A stretch of 64,000 nt of DNA. Source: Phaeobacter cretensis. Lineage in GTDB: Bacteria > Pseudomonadota > Alphaproteobacteria > Rhodobacterales > Rhodobacteraceae. The DNA lies in contig NZ_JBKBEU010000001.1 in assembly GCF_047372505.1 (NCBI RefSeq), positions 1,116,001-1,180,000 on the forward strand, written 5' to 3'. The position numbers and the translations under genes are program-made. Below the pieces are notes generated by a model. That model worked only from the letters and a program-made list of their open reading frames with translations. It ran no database searches and was not told the origin of the DNA. Below, piece by piece: positions 25,398-33,058 of this stretch; position 1 is the first letter of the stretch, and each line of letters opens with the position of its first letter.

Positions 25398-26125
25398 ACA
25401 GCAATCCGCCAAAGAACATCGTAGTCATAGGGGCTTCTGGCGGTATTGGATCAGCATTGATCGATCACTACTCGGAGCGGAGCCCCGATAGCTTAACCGC
25501 TGCGGCGCGTGATATGTTACCACCCCGCTCCGGCGTAGCTAACTGCAAGGTAGATATCACCAACGAAGATCAACTGTCCCGTCTCGCTGATGATCTGCGC
25601 TCAAGAGGCATTGCCCCCGATCTTGTCATTGTTGCGACGGGCATTTTGTCGGATAAGAGCGGGCTCAGGCCGGAAAAAAGCTATCGTCAGCAGGATCTTG
25701 CGGCTTTTCAGAAGGTATTTGAGATCAATACCATTGGCCCGGCTCTCGTTGCCAAGCATTTGCTGCCGATCATGCCACGCAAAGGTCGGGGAGTCTTTGC
25801 CGCACTCTCTGCACGGGTCGGATCCATCAGGGACAACGGCTTGGGTGGTTGGCACGCCTATCGCGCCTCCAAGGCAGCGCTGAACATGTTGATCCGCAAC
25901 TACGCGATTGAGATGGCGCGCAGCAATGAAGCGATGATCTGTGTAGGCCTACATCCCGGCACTGTGCGTACTGCGTTGTCTGATCCTTTCGCGGCAAACA
26001 TTCCTGACAGCTCACTCTTTGAAACAGCACAATCCGCCGCATATCTGGCTGATGTTGTCGATAGACTCTCCCCCGGAGACAGCGGGCGGGTATTCGACTG
26101 GAAAGGCGAGGAAATCCCGTCCTGA
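25394..26125 (+). CDS. SDR family oxidoreductase, second copy
   Basis: This 243-residue short-chain dehydrogenase has VVIGASGGIGSALIDHY near residues 9-25, SARVGS (Ser) and YRASKAA (Tyr and Lys, about residues 156-160). It uses a GTG start overlapping the previous stop (GTGA), so it is coupled to its paralogue. Sequence similarity to the preceding SDR is limited, so the two probably act on different substrates. The operon seems to end here, followed by an inverted repeat at 26165-26207. Confidence 0.88.
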   Translation: MNSNPPKNIVVIGASGGIGSALIDHYSERSPDSLTAAARDMLPPRSGVANCKVDITNEDQLSRLADDLRSRGIAPDLVIVATGILSDKSGLRPEKSYRQQDLAAFQKVFEINTIGPALVAKHLLPIMPRKGRGVFAALSARVGSIRDNGLGGWHAYRASKAALNMLIRNYAIEMARSNEAMICVGLHPGTVRTALSDPFAANIPDSSLFETAQSAAYLADVVDRLSPGDSGRVFDWKGEEIPS

Positions 26126-26164
26126 GCATCGAGGGCGCGATACCCATACATGTTCCAGACTTGC

Positions 26165-26207
26165 CCCGCTTATCGGACCCGTGCGACAGTTATAAGATAT
26201 AAGCGGG
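26165..26207. terminator. Inverted repeat after the sigma-E operon
   Basis: CCCGCTTAT (26165-26173) and ATAAGCGGG (26199-26207) form a 9-bp stem with a 25-base loop. No T run follows. It may end the SDR transcript weakly or act as a regulator site upstream of the sensor kinase gene. Confidence 0.4.
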
Positions 26208-26264
26208 CGCTCTACTCAGTGCCTGCCGCCCTACCTGTCAGTAGTTCACAGGACTATAGCTGCC

Positions 26265-28256
26265 TTGAAATCCGTTCGGCTTCGCCTCCTCTTGCTTGCT
26301 CTATTGCCGCTCAGCGTGGTGATGCCGCTGCTTCTGGTTGTTGCAATGGCGCGATGGAACACAGACTACGACAACGTCTTGATCGTCAACGTCGAAAGCG
26401 ATTTGAAGATCGCCGACCAATATCTGCGTCAGTTACAGGCTGGCACAGGCGACGATCTCGCGGCGATCGCCAGCTCTGCGCGTTTTGCCGACGTGCTACG
26501 CGCGCCACTGCAGGAGCAGCTGCGGTTTCTCAATCAACAGAGACAGTCACTTCAGCTCGATTTTCTCTACTACCTGCCAATGCGCAATATTGACCGAGAC
26601 GCCCGTCGCTGGCCCGTGATCGCACGCGCCGCGGACGGCGAATTGGCTTCCGAAATAGATATTTTTTCAGCGGCCGATCTGGATGTAATTTCTGCTGATC
26701 TACGTGACAGGGCGCGCATTTCCCTGATCGAAACAGAGGCTGCCGCTCCCACAACCCGCCCTGCCGAGGACCGGGGGATGGTGATCCATTCTGCCGCCCC
26801 GGTAACAAATCGCGGTGGCGAGGGCGTACTCGTGGCTGGTCGATTGCTCAACCGTGACCTCGGCTTTATCGATACGATCAACGCGCTTGTCTACCTTGGT
26901 GACAGCCATCGTATTAGCCGCAAGGGCACCGCGACGTTGTTTCTGGAAGACACCCGGATCTCGACAAATGTGCGCCTGTTTGAAGATGTTCGCGCACTTG
27001 GCACTCGGGTTTCACAAGCCGTAAGAGATGCGGTTCTTGGTAAAGGGCAAACTTGGCTCGACCGCGCTTTCGTGGTCAACGACTGGTATATCTCCGGCTA
27101 TCTGCCGCTCACCGACAGTTTCGGAAAACGTGTTGGTATGCTCTATGTCGGTTTTCTTGAAGCGCCTTTCTCCGCCGCCAAACGGTCTGCCTATTGGACT
27201 GTAGTCCTCTCATTTCTCTCCGTTATGCTGTTGTCTGCGCCCCTGTTCCTCTGGCTCGCCAAGGGGATCTTTGCTCCGCTTGAACAGATGAGCCGCACCA
27301 TGGCCCGTGTTGAGCGCGGGGATCTGGCTGCCCGCAATGGCAATGTCGGGCGACGCGATGAGATAGGTCAGGTCGCGTCCCATCTTGATAGCTTGCTTGA
27401 TCAGGTTCAGGAACGAGACCAGAGACTGCGCGATTGGGCCGAAGAATTGAATGAACGGGTCGACAAACGCACAGTTGAGTTACGTGCTGCCAACGAAAAA
27501 CTGGAATCCACTTACAAACAATTGGTGATGAGCGAAAAGCTAGCGTCGATTGGTGAAATCACCGCCGGTGTCGCACATGAGATCAATAACCCCATTGCGG
27601 TCATTCAAGGCAACGTCGACGTCATGCGTATGACACTTGGCGATGCAACGGATGATGTCGAAACGGAACTGGCATTGATCGACAGTCAGATTCTGCGCAT
27701 CAGTGCGATTGTCGGCAAACTACTGCAATTTGCCCGACCGACCGAATTCGGCACGTTTGAAGAAAGCCTGGATCTCGCACCGGTGGTCTCGGATTGTCTG
27801 GTGCTGGTCGATCATGTGGTCACCAAACAGGCCGTTACTGTGGAAAAGCAGTTCGAGGAGGCCCCACAGGTTCGTATAGACCCCGGAGAATTGCAACAAG
27901 TGGTGATCAATCTGATCCTAAACGCGGTTCAGGCGATGAAAGGCAGCGGCATGCTGCTGTTAACCCTAAAGCAGATGGATCGGGACGGGGTTAGCGGGGC
28001 ATGCCTTGAGGTGACAGACACCGGCCCTGGCATCTCCGCTGATGATCTGCCTTCCGTGTTCAACCCATTCTACACTACGAAACTGGGCGAAGGCACTGGT
28101 TTGGGCCTATCGATCAGTCAGACCCTGATCCAACGCGCCGGCGGCGTAATCTCTGGTGGCAACAAGGTTGAAAACGGGTCAATCATAGGCGCTGTATTTT
28201 CAATCTGGCTACCCTCAGTCACAATCGAGGGCGAGACCAAGGCTTACGCCTCCTAG
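26265..28256 (+). CDS. Membrane sensor histidine kinase (cache, HAMP, HisKA, HATPase)
   Basis: This 663-residue kinase has a membrane helix at residues 5-27, a periplasmic sensor of about 280 residues (cache-like), a second helix at about residues 308-330, a HAMP domain and coiled coil to about 425, the phosphoacceptor His438 in GVAHEINNP, and ATP-lid motifs N-box NLILNAVQAM, DTGPGI and GTGLGLSIS. The layout resembles DctB-type kinases. It starts with TTG; an AGGA lies 11 bases upstream. It converges on the NtrC-type regulator gene that ends the formate dehydrogenase operon, so the two probably form one system. The signal (perhaps formate or a metal) is unknown. Confidence 0.9.
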   Translation: MKSVRLRLLLLALLPLSVVMPLLLVVAMARWNTDYDNVLIVNVESDLKIADQYLRQLQAGTGDDLAAIASSARFADVLRAPLQEQLRFLNQQRQSLQLDFLYYLPMRNIDRDARRWPVIARAADGELASEIDIFSAADLDVISADLRDRARISLIETEAAAPTTRPAEDRGMVIHSAAPVTNRGGEGVLVAGRLLNRDLGFIDTINALVYLGDSHRISRKGTATLFLEDTRISTNVRLFEDVRALGTRVSQAVRDAVLGKGQTWLDRAFVVNDWYISGYLPLTDSFGKRVGMLYVGFLEAPFSAAKRSAYWTVVLSFLSVMLLSAPLFLWLAKGIFAPLEQMSRTMARVERGDLAARNGNVGRRDEIGQVASHLDSLLDQVQERDQRLRDWAEELNERVDKRTVELRAANEKLESTYKQLVMSEKLASIGEITAGVAHEINNPIAVIQGNVDVMRMTLGDATDDVETELALIDSQILRISAIVGKLLQFARPTEFGTFEESLDLAPVVSDCLVLVDHVVTKQAVTVEKQFEEAPQVRIDPGELQQVVINLILNAVQAMKGSGMLLLTLKQMDRDGVSGACLEVTDTGPGISADDLPSVFNPFYTTKLGEGTGLGLSISQTLIQRAGGVISGGNKVENGSIIGAVFSIWLPSVTIEGETKAYAS

Positions 28257-28273
28257 GAACTCCACGCTAATGG

Positions 28274-29635
28274 TCAAAGCCCCCAACCAGCACATTTGCG
28301 GTCAACGGTTTTGCGCGACACGCCCAACCTACGGGCGGCTTCAGCACGGTTCCCATCACAAGCATCCAGCACATGCATAATATGGCGCTGCATCACCAGG
28401 TCCAGCGTATCCATGGCCGCGCTACCTGTGATACCGCCGGTCCCCACGAATTCCTCAGGAAAGGCTCCGAGAATAACTGAACGCTCGATGAGATTGCGCA
28501 GTTCGCGTACATTGCCTGGCCAGTTGTAGCGGCTGAATTTCAACAATGTATCCGCGTCCAATTCCAGAGCTGGCATCGCCAATGTCGTGGAAAATTGCTC
28601 CATGAACAGCGCTGCGAGTTCGACAATATCCTCAACCCTTTCGCTCAACGGTGGCATCTGGATATTGACGACATTGATCCTGTGGTAGAGATCCGCGCGG
28701 AAACGCCCTTCCGCTACGGCCTGATCCAGGTCAGCGTTAGTGGCAAACAGAAACCGCAAATTCAGCGGAATGTCACGTTCTGCACCAACAGGACGGATAC
28801 GCTGATCTTCCAGCACCCGCAAAAGCGCTGCCTGCACCTGTTCAGGCATTTGGGCAACCTCATCAAGAAACAGCGTTCCACCATCGGCATATAGAAACAG
28901 GCCATCCTGCCGACGGTCCTGTGCATCCACCATCCCAAATAGCTCATGCGCGATGCGATCGGCGGCGATAGCAGCGCAGTTCACTGCTACAAACGGCTTT
29001 TCCGCGCGGTCTGACAGCGAATGCAATGTGCGAGCGGCGATTTCCTTGCCGGTGCCACTGGCACCGGTAAACAAAACCGGCGTTGGCAGCGGTGCTAGCC
29101 GCGTGATCATATCGCGTGCGGTCTGAATGGCAGGCGATTTCCCCAACAACCGCCCTCGTGCTGCCGTACCTTCGGCGGAGAGCGCATGTTTCAGGAGATA
29201 ATTTTCCCTCCGGAGATGTTTTCGGTCCAAGGCCCGCGCCACCGAATTCAGGATTTGATTGGCGCGAAATGGTTTCAGCACAAAATCGGCCACCCCGACA
29301 CGCAACGCCTGAATGGCGGTCTCAAGATCCGCATAGGCCGTTACCAGCACTGTATCGGCGAACAGCCCCACCTTGTGCTGTTCCTGCACCCATTCCAGAC
29401 CCGTTTTTCCCGGCATGATATTGTCGAGAATGATCAGGTCAAAATGCGCCTGATCCAGAATACTCGACGCCTCTGCAGCGGAGGCTGCCTGCTCCACCCG
29501 CTTGCAGCGCGGAGTCAGAATTTTAGTCATAAAATTGCGCATGCCCGGTTCATCGTCGATCACAAGGATCGACGCCCCAGCAAGATTTTCCCCATATTCA
29601 TCGCGGGGCGGCGGTGCGGTTGTCAGCACGTTCAA
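28274..29635 (-). CDS. NtrC-family response regulator lacking GAFTGA
   Basis: This 453-residue regulator has a receiver domain (D71 in LIILDNIMPG), an AAA+ domain with Walker A GASGTGKE (191-198) and Walker B LFLDEV, and a Fis-type helix-turn-helix at the C terminus (GNRAEAARRLGVSRKT). The loop that normally holds GAFTGA is shortened: ELFGMVDAQDRRQDGLF runs directly on to ADGG. Without GAFTGA such proteins cannot remodel sigma-54 polymerase; Rhodobacter NtrC and HupR are precedents. It starts with TTG overlapping the stop of the 41-residue gene and is the last gene of the fdh operon. Confidence 0.9.
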   Translation of the reverse strand: MNVLTTAPPPRDEYGENLAGASILVIDDEPGMRNFMTKILTPRCKRVEQAASAAEASSILDQAHFDLIILDNIMPGKTGLEWVQEQHKVGLFADTVLVTAYADLETAIQALRVGVADFVLKPFRANQILNSVARALDRKHLRRENYLLKHALSAEGTAARGRLLGKSPAIQTARDMITRLAPLPTPVLFTGASGTGKEIAARTLHSLSDRAEKPFVAVNCAAIAADRIAHELFGMVDAQDRRQDGLFLYADGGTLFLDEVAQMPEQVQAALLRVLEDQRIRPVGAERDIPLNLRFLFATNADLDQAVAEGRFRADLYHRINVVNIQMPPLSERVEDIVELAALFMEQFSTTLAMPALELDADTLLKFSRYNWPGNVRELRNLIERSVILGAFPEEFVGTGGITGSAAMDTLDLVMQRHIMHVLDACDGNRAEAARRLGVSRKTVDRKCAGWGL

Positions 29636-29757
29636 TCCAGACGGACAGAGGGTCCGGAATACACCTCGTGCGAGGCAAAACCGGCTTCGTCCAGCGCGAA
29701 GTAGGCTCCGGCGGCAATAACGATGATGGCGGCGAATCCCGTCAACATGGCTTTCAT
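29632..29757 (-). CDS. 41-residue membrane peptide in the fdh operon
   Basis: A short frame starts at ATG 29757 and ends at TGA 29632-29634. It encodes a 41-residue peptide with one hydrophobic helix (residues 5-21, LTGFAAIIVIAAGAYFAL) and a polar tail with HEVYSGPSVRLD. It fills the gap between the WD40-cytochrome gene (4 bases upstream) and the regulator gene (overlapping stop/start), which argues that it is real. It may be a small membrane component or assembly factor of the formate dehydrogenase. I do not recognise a named family. Confidence 0.72.
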   Translation of the reverse strand: MKAMLTGFAAIIVIAAGAYFALDEAGFASHEVYSGPSVRLD

Positions 29758-29761
29758 TGTG

Positions 29762-31105
29762 TCACTTCTCCACCTTGGTTGCGCGTTTCAGGAACGCGAT
29801 CAAATCACGCCGATCCTGCGGATCGGTAATCCTCTGCATTGGCATTTTAGATCCCGGAATATAGTGATCCGGCCCCAAATCGAAGAGGGCATCAATTGTT
29901 GCCTCTCCCCAGATTATGTCAGATCCATCAAGGACCTCTGAATAACGATACCCCTCCAGCGTACCAGCCAAGCGGCCAAAGACAGAGTGCAGGCTCGGCC
30001 CGGCTCTACGGCTTTCACCAGGATCAAGCGCGTGGCAGATCGAGCATTTGCGCATGAACTGACGCTCTCCGTTCGACATCGTCGCCGGGTCCCGATGAAA
30101 CCCTCGACTTCCAACTATCTGTGCCTCTGCCTCGCCCATCAATACAACTGGCCAGCCGTAGGCCAGATCATCCAATCCAGCAGCCCAAATCGTCTGCCCG
30201 TCTGGCGCAAAGTCCAACGCCCAGATCGGCCCCTCGCGTGTGGCCCGAAAATCAGAGGTGATACGCCAGTTTTCTGTATCGACCATCATAATATAGCCCT
30301 GACCATCCCCCACGGCGAGCCGTCCCGTGCCACCATGATGAGCCATCGCCAGAATGGGCCGTCGTTCCAACGAAAAATCCGCCACGGGATCGCCAGTCTG
30401 ACTATCAATAACACGGGTTGCGCCATCCACCGCGCCATAGGCCAACCAGTCTCCACTCGGGCCGATCGCTAGTTGATTAATTCCGAATCCTTGATCGACC
30501 AAACGAAGCAGTCGTCCGCCCGTGCCATCGTAGACGAGTATTTGCCCATCCATTGTCGCCGCATAGATCGAACCATCCGGCCCGATAACCACATCATTGA
30601 CACCACTGCCAACCTTGATCTGCTGCTCGCTGCCAGCACCGTCTATAGGCCACAGTCTAATCTCACCATCCCAACTGGCAGATGCTAGGCTCGCCCCATC
30701 TGGGGCTACGGATAGTGCACGGATCTTGCCCAGATGTCGTCCGATTAACTCTGCCTTTCCAGTATCGTGCGACCAAAGGTACAGCGCGAAATCATCACCC
30801 GCCGTGACCAACCTCGTAGCATCGATATAGGCCAATGCTGTAACCGCGGCATCATGCGCCTCTAGCCAGCGTGGCGTTCGATCCGTCCATAAGCCTACCG
30901 CATTGTCAAAACTGCCTGTAGCCACCTGCCCTTCGGGTGATACCGCGAGCGCCATGACCGGTCCACCGTGGCCTTTCAGCGTGGTGAAGTCATCCGCGAG
31001 CGCGATCTGACCACTTCCAATCAGAACCAGCTCAAAAAGACATACCAGCCCGACCAGCGCCCGGCACAATCGGTTTGCAAGCACGACAGGCAGGTCAGGC
31101 CGCAC
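29762..31105 (-). CDS. WD40-repeat cytochrome c
   Basis: This 447-residue exported protein has a hydrophobic signal region (residues 14-38, ending ALAD), then about seven WD40-like blades (residues 40-325, for example TLKGHGGPVMALAVS and SASWDGEIRLW), then a class I cytochrome c domain. The haem site is CSICH near residue 355, with an axial Met in GSKMPMQR near residue 417. The gene starts with GTG, with GGAG nine bases upstream, and follows the gamma-subunit stop by 6 bases. Probably a periplasmic electron carrier docked on the dehydrogenase by its propeller. The fusion is unusual. Confidence 0.85.
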   Translation of the reverse strand: MRPDLPVVLANRLCRALVGLVCLFELVLIGSGQIALADDFTTLKGHGGPVMALAVSPEGQVATGSFDNAVGLWTDRTPRWLEAHDAAVTALAYIDATRLVTAGDDFALYLWSHDTGKAELIGRHLGKIRALSVAPDGASLASASWDGEIRLWPIDGAGSEQQIKVGSGVNDVVIGPDGSIYAATMDGQILVYDGTGGRLLRLVDQGFGINQLAIGPSGDWLAYGAVDGATRVIDSQTGDPVADFSLERRPILAMAHHGGTGRLAVGDGQGYIMMVDTENWRITSDFRATREGPIWALDFAPDGQTIWAAGLDDLAYGWPVVLMGEAEAQIVGSRGFHRDPATMSNGERQFMRKCSICHALDPGESRRAGPSLHSVFGRLAGTLEGYRYSEVLDGSDIIWGEATIDALFDLGPDHYIPGSKMPMQRITDPQDRRDLIAFLKRATKVEK

Positions 31106-31111
31106 CGCCGA

Positions 31112-32356
31112 TCACTCCGCAGGTGTTGCGCCCTCGGCGCGACCCCTGTCATTTCCACCCTGGCTCACCGCGCCCTTTTCGCGCATTTCCTCCAGCCAGA
31201 TAGAGTGATGCTGATGCGCCCAGGCCTCGTCGACCTCTCCATTGCCCATCGCATCAAACGCGCCTTCCATACCAACCGAGCCGATATAGATGTGGGCCAG
31301 AATGATCGCCATCAATACAAAGCTAATAATCGCGTGCCAGCTCTGGGCGAGCTGCATTTCTTCTTGCGGAGCCAGCTCTACCGGCAGTGCTCCATAGCCA
31401 ACCAACTGCGGTAGCCCGAGATCATTCAATATTGCAAACGTCTTGCCAAAGAGCGGCAGTTCAAACGGGAACAATAGAGACAGGCCAGAGGCTGAGATCG
31501 AGGCTCCAAGTACGATCACCGACCAGAAAATCAGCTTCTGTCCAAAATTGAATTTCTTTGCCGGTGGGTGATTTTTTCCAACAATACCGCCCATCTGGCG
31601 GATCCACACCAAATCAGTGCGGTTCGGAATATTGTGAGCGACCCACATGACAAACACCATGATCAGCGCCAGCATGAAGGCCCAAGAAACATTGTTGTGG
31701 ACCCACTTGCTCCAAATCAGCAGGCCGGCATTGATGTCCTTGCCCAGATAGGGCGCAATAAACAATCGACCAAACAGGCTGGCCAATCCGGTGAGCCCAA
31801 GCAGTACAAACGAACCTGCCAACATCCAATGGGCAAACCGTTCGATAAACTGGAACCGAGTCACGGTACGCCCGGTTGATGGTGCATCAATGCGAACACG
31901 GCCGCGCAGCAGGTAGAACACAGTCAGCGCTGCCAGGGTGCCCAGCAAGAGCCAACCGCCGTATGTGCGCAAAGGCCCTTCACGGAAGCTTAGCCAGCGC
32001 ATCCCACCATCCTGCACAAGCACGGCAGCCACATCGCCGCCCGCTGAAACACTCAGGTCAGCTGCATTATAGCGGAATGCCCGCCACAACTCGGGATCAG
32101 AGGCGCCACCAAGGGTGCCAAGCTGCTGGGTCATTTCAGCCCCAAGCGCACCTGCGCCCGTGTCGTCACGGCGGAAACTATCGTCGATGTTCTCTCCCCG
32201 TTGACGGGCCAGAATATCCTCGAGCGTTTGCGCCCCACCTGTGGAACTGCGATCCTGAACCGCGCTAGCTGCTGGGGCATCCTGAGAATCCTGCGCGGCA
32301 GCGATCCCAGCCATCAACGTCAGCTGCATCAGAATTGCAAAGGCGATGCGCAGCAT
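31112..32356 (-). CDS. fdhC: Formate dehydrogenase gamma subunit (cytochrome b556)
   Basis: This 414-residue protein has a signal peptide (residues 1-22, ending AAAQ), a periplasmic N-terminal extension to about residue 140, then membrane helices with the haem-ligand region FIERFAHWMLAGSF (about residue 180), WVHNNVSWAF and SWHAIISFVLM near 345. This is the FdhC/FdnI family, which passes electrons to quinone. The ATG at 32356 is preferred over an upstream GTG because AAGGAG lies 8 bases before it. The N-terminal extension is longer than in E. coli FdnI. Confidence 0.9.
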   Translation of the reverse strand: MLRIAFAILMQLTLMAGIAAAQDSQDAPAASAVQDRSSTGGAQTLEDILARQRGENIDDSFRRDDTGAGALGAEMTQQLGTLGGASDPELWRAFRYNAADLSVSAGGDVAAVLVQDGGMRWLSFREGPLRTYGGWLLLGTLAALTVFYLLRGRVRIDAPSTGRTVTRFQFIERFAHWMLAGSFVLLGLTGLASLFGRLFIAPYLGKDINAGLLIWSKWVHNNVSWAFMLALIMVFVMWVAHNIPNRTDLVWIRQMGGIVGKNHPPAKKFNFGQKLIFWSVIVLGASISASGLSLLFPFELPLFGKTFAILNDLGLPQLVGYGALPVELAPQEEMQLAQSWHAIISFVLMAIILAHIYIGSVGMEGAFDAMGNGEVDEAWAHQHHSIWLEEMREKGAVSQGGNDRGRAEGATPAE

Positions 32357-32452
32357 GGGCCACACTCCTTCATGAATGGTCGTGAAAAACGAGAGAGGGA
32401 AACAGGACGGCCCGCGACGACGGGTCGTCCCATTATTTCAAAAGGAGGCTAC

Positions 32453-33046
32453 TCAGCCACCTTTCTGATCATAGGCTGTACCCCAGCCCCAAGCACCGGA
32501 GCCAAAGCCACGGGCCACAACACGCTCGCGGTAGACGGCCGATACAACATCGCCATCTCCGGCAAGCAGCGCCTTGGTCGAGCACATCTCGGCACAGATG
32601 GGCAACTTGCCCTCGGCGATCCGGTTGCGACCGTACTTGGAGAATTCCGCATTGGAATGGGTCTCCTCGGGGCCACCGGCGCAGAAGGTACATTTATCCA
32701 TCTTGCCACGGCTGCCAAAGTTGCCTGCCTGTGGGTACTGCGGCGCGCCAAACGGGCATGCATAGAAGCAGTAACCGCAACCAATGCACAAATCCTTGGA
32801 GTGCAGGACCACGCCTTCTTCGTTCTGATAGAAGCAATCAACCGGGCACACCGCCATACAGGGTGCATCCGAGCAATGCATACAAGCAACCGAGATCGAC
32901 CGTTCGCCGGGCTTGCCATCATTGATGGTTACAACCCGACGCCGGTTGATACCCCAAGGCACCTCGTGCTCGTTCTTACAGGCGGTCACGCAGGCGTTGC
33001 ATTCAATGCAGCGTTCGGCGTCACAGAGAAACTTCGCTCTTGCCAT
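32453..33046 (-). CDS. fdhB: Formate dehydrogenase beta subunit (4Fe-4S)
   Basis: This 197-residue electron-transfer subunit has four cysteine clusters: CIECNACVTAC, CSDAPCMAVCPVD, CIGCGYCFYACPFG and CTFC with later C..C residues, enough for four 4Fe-4S centres. Unlike E. coli FdnH it has no C-terminal membrane anchor. It would relay electrons from the catalytic subunit to the cytochrome b subunit and be exported together with the Tat-tagged alpha subunit. AAGGAG precedes the ATG; it starts 12 bases after the alpha-subunit stop. Confidence 0.93.
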   Translation of the reverse strand: MARAKFLCDAERCIECNACVTACKNEHEVPWGINRRRVVTINDGKPGERSISVACMHCSDAPCMAVCPVDCFYQNEEGVVLHSKDLCIGCGYCFYACPFGAPQYPQAGNFGSRGKMDKCTFCAGGPEETHSNAEFSKYGRNRIAEGKLPICAEMCSTKALLAGDGDVVSAVYRERVVARGFGSGAWGWGTAYDQKGG

Positions 33047-33058
33047 ATCTCTTTCTCC

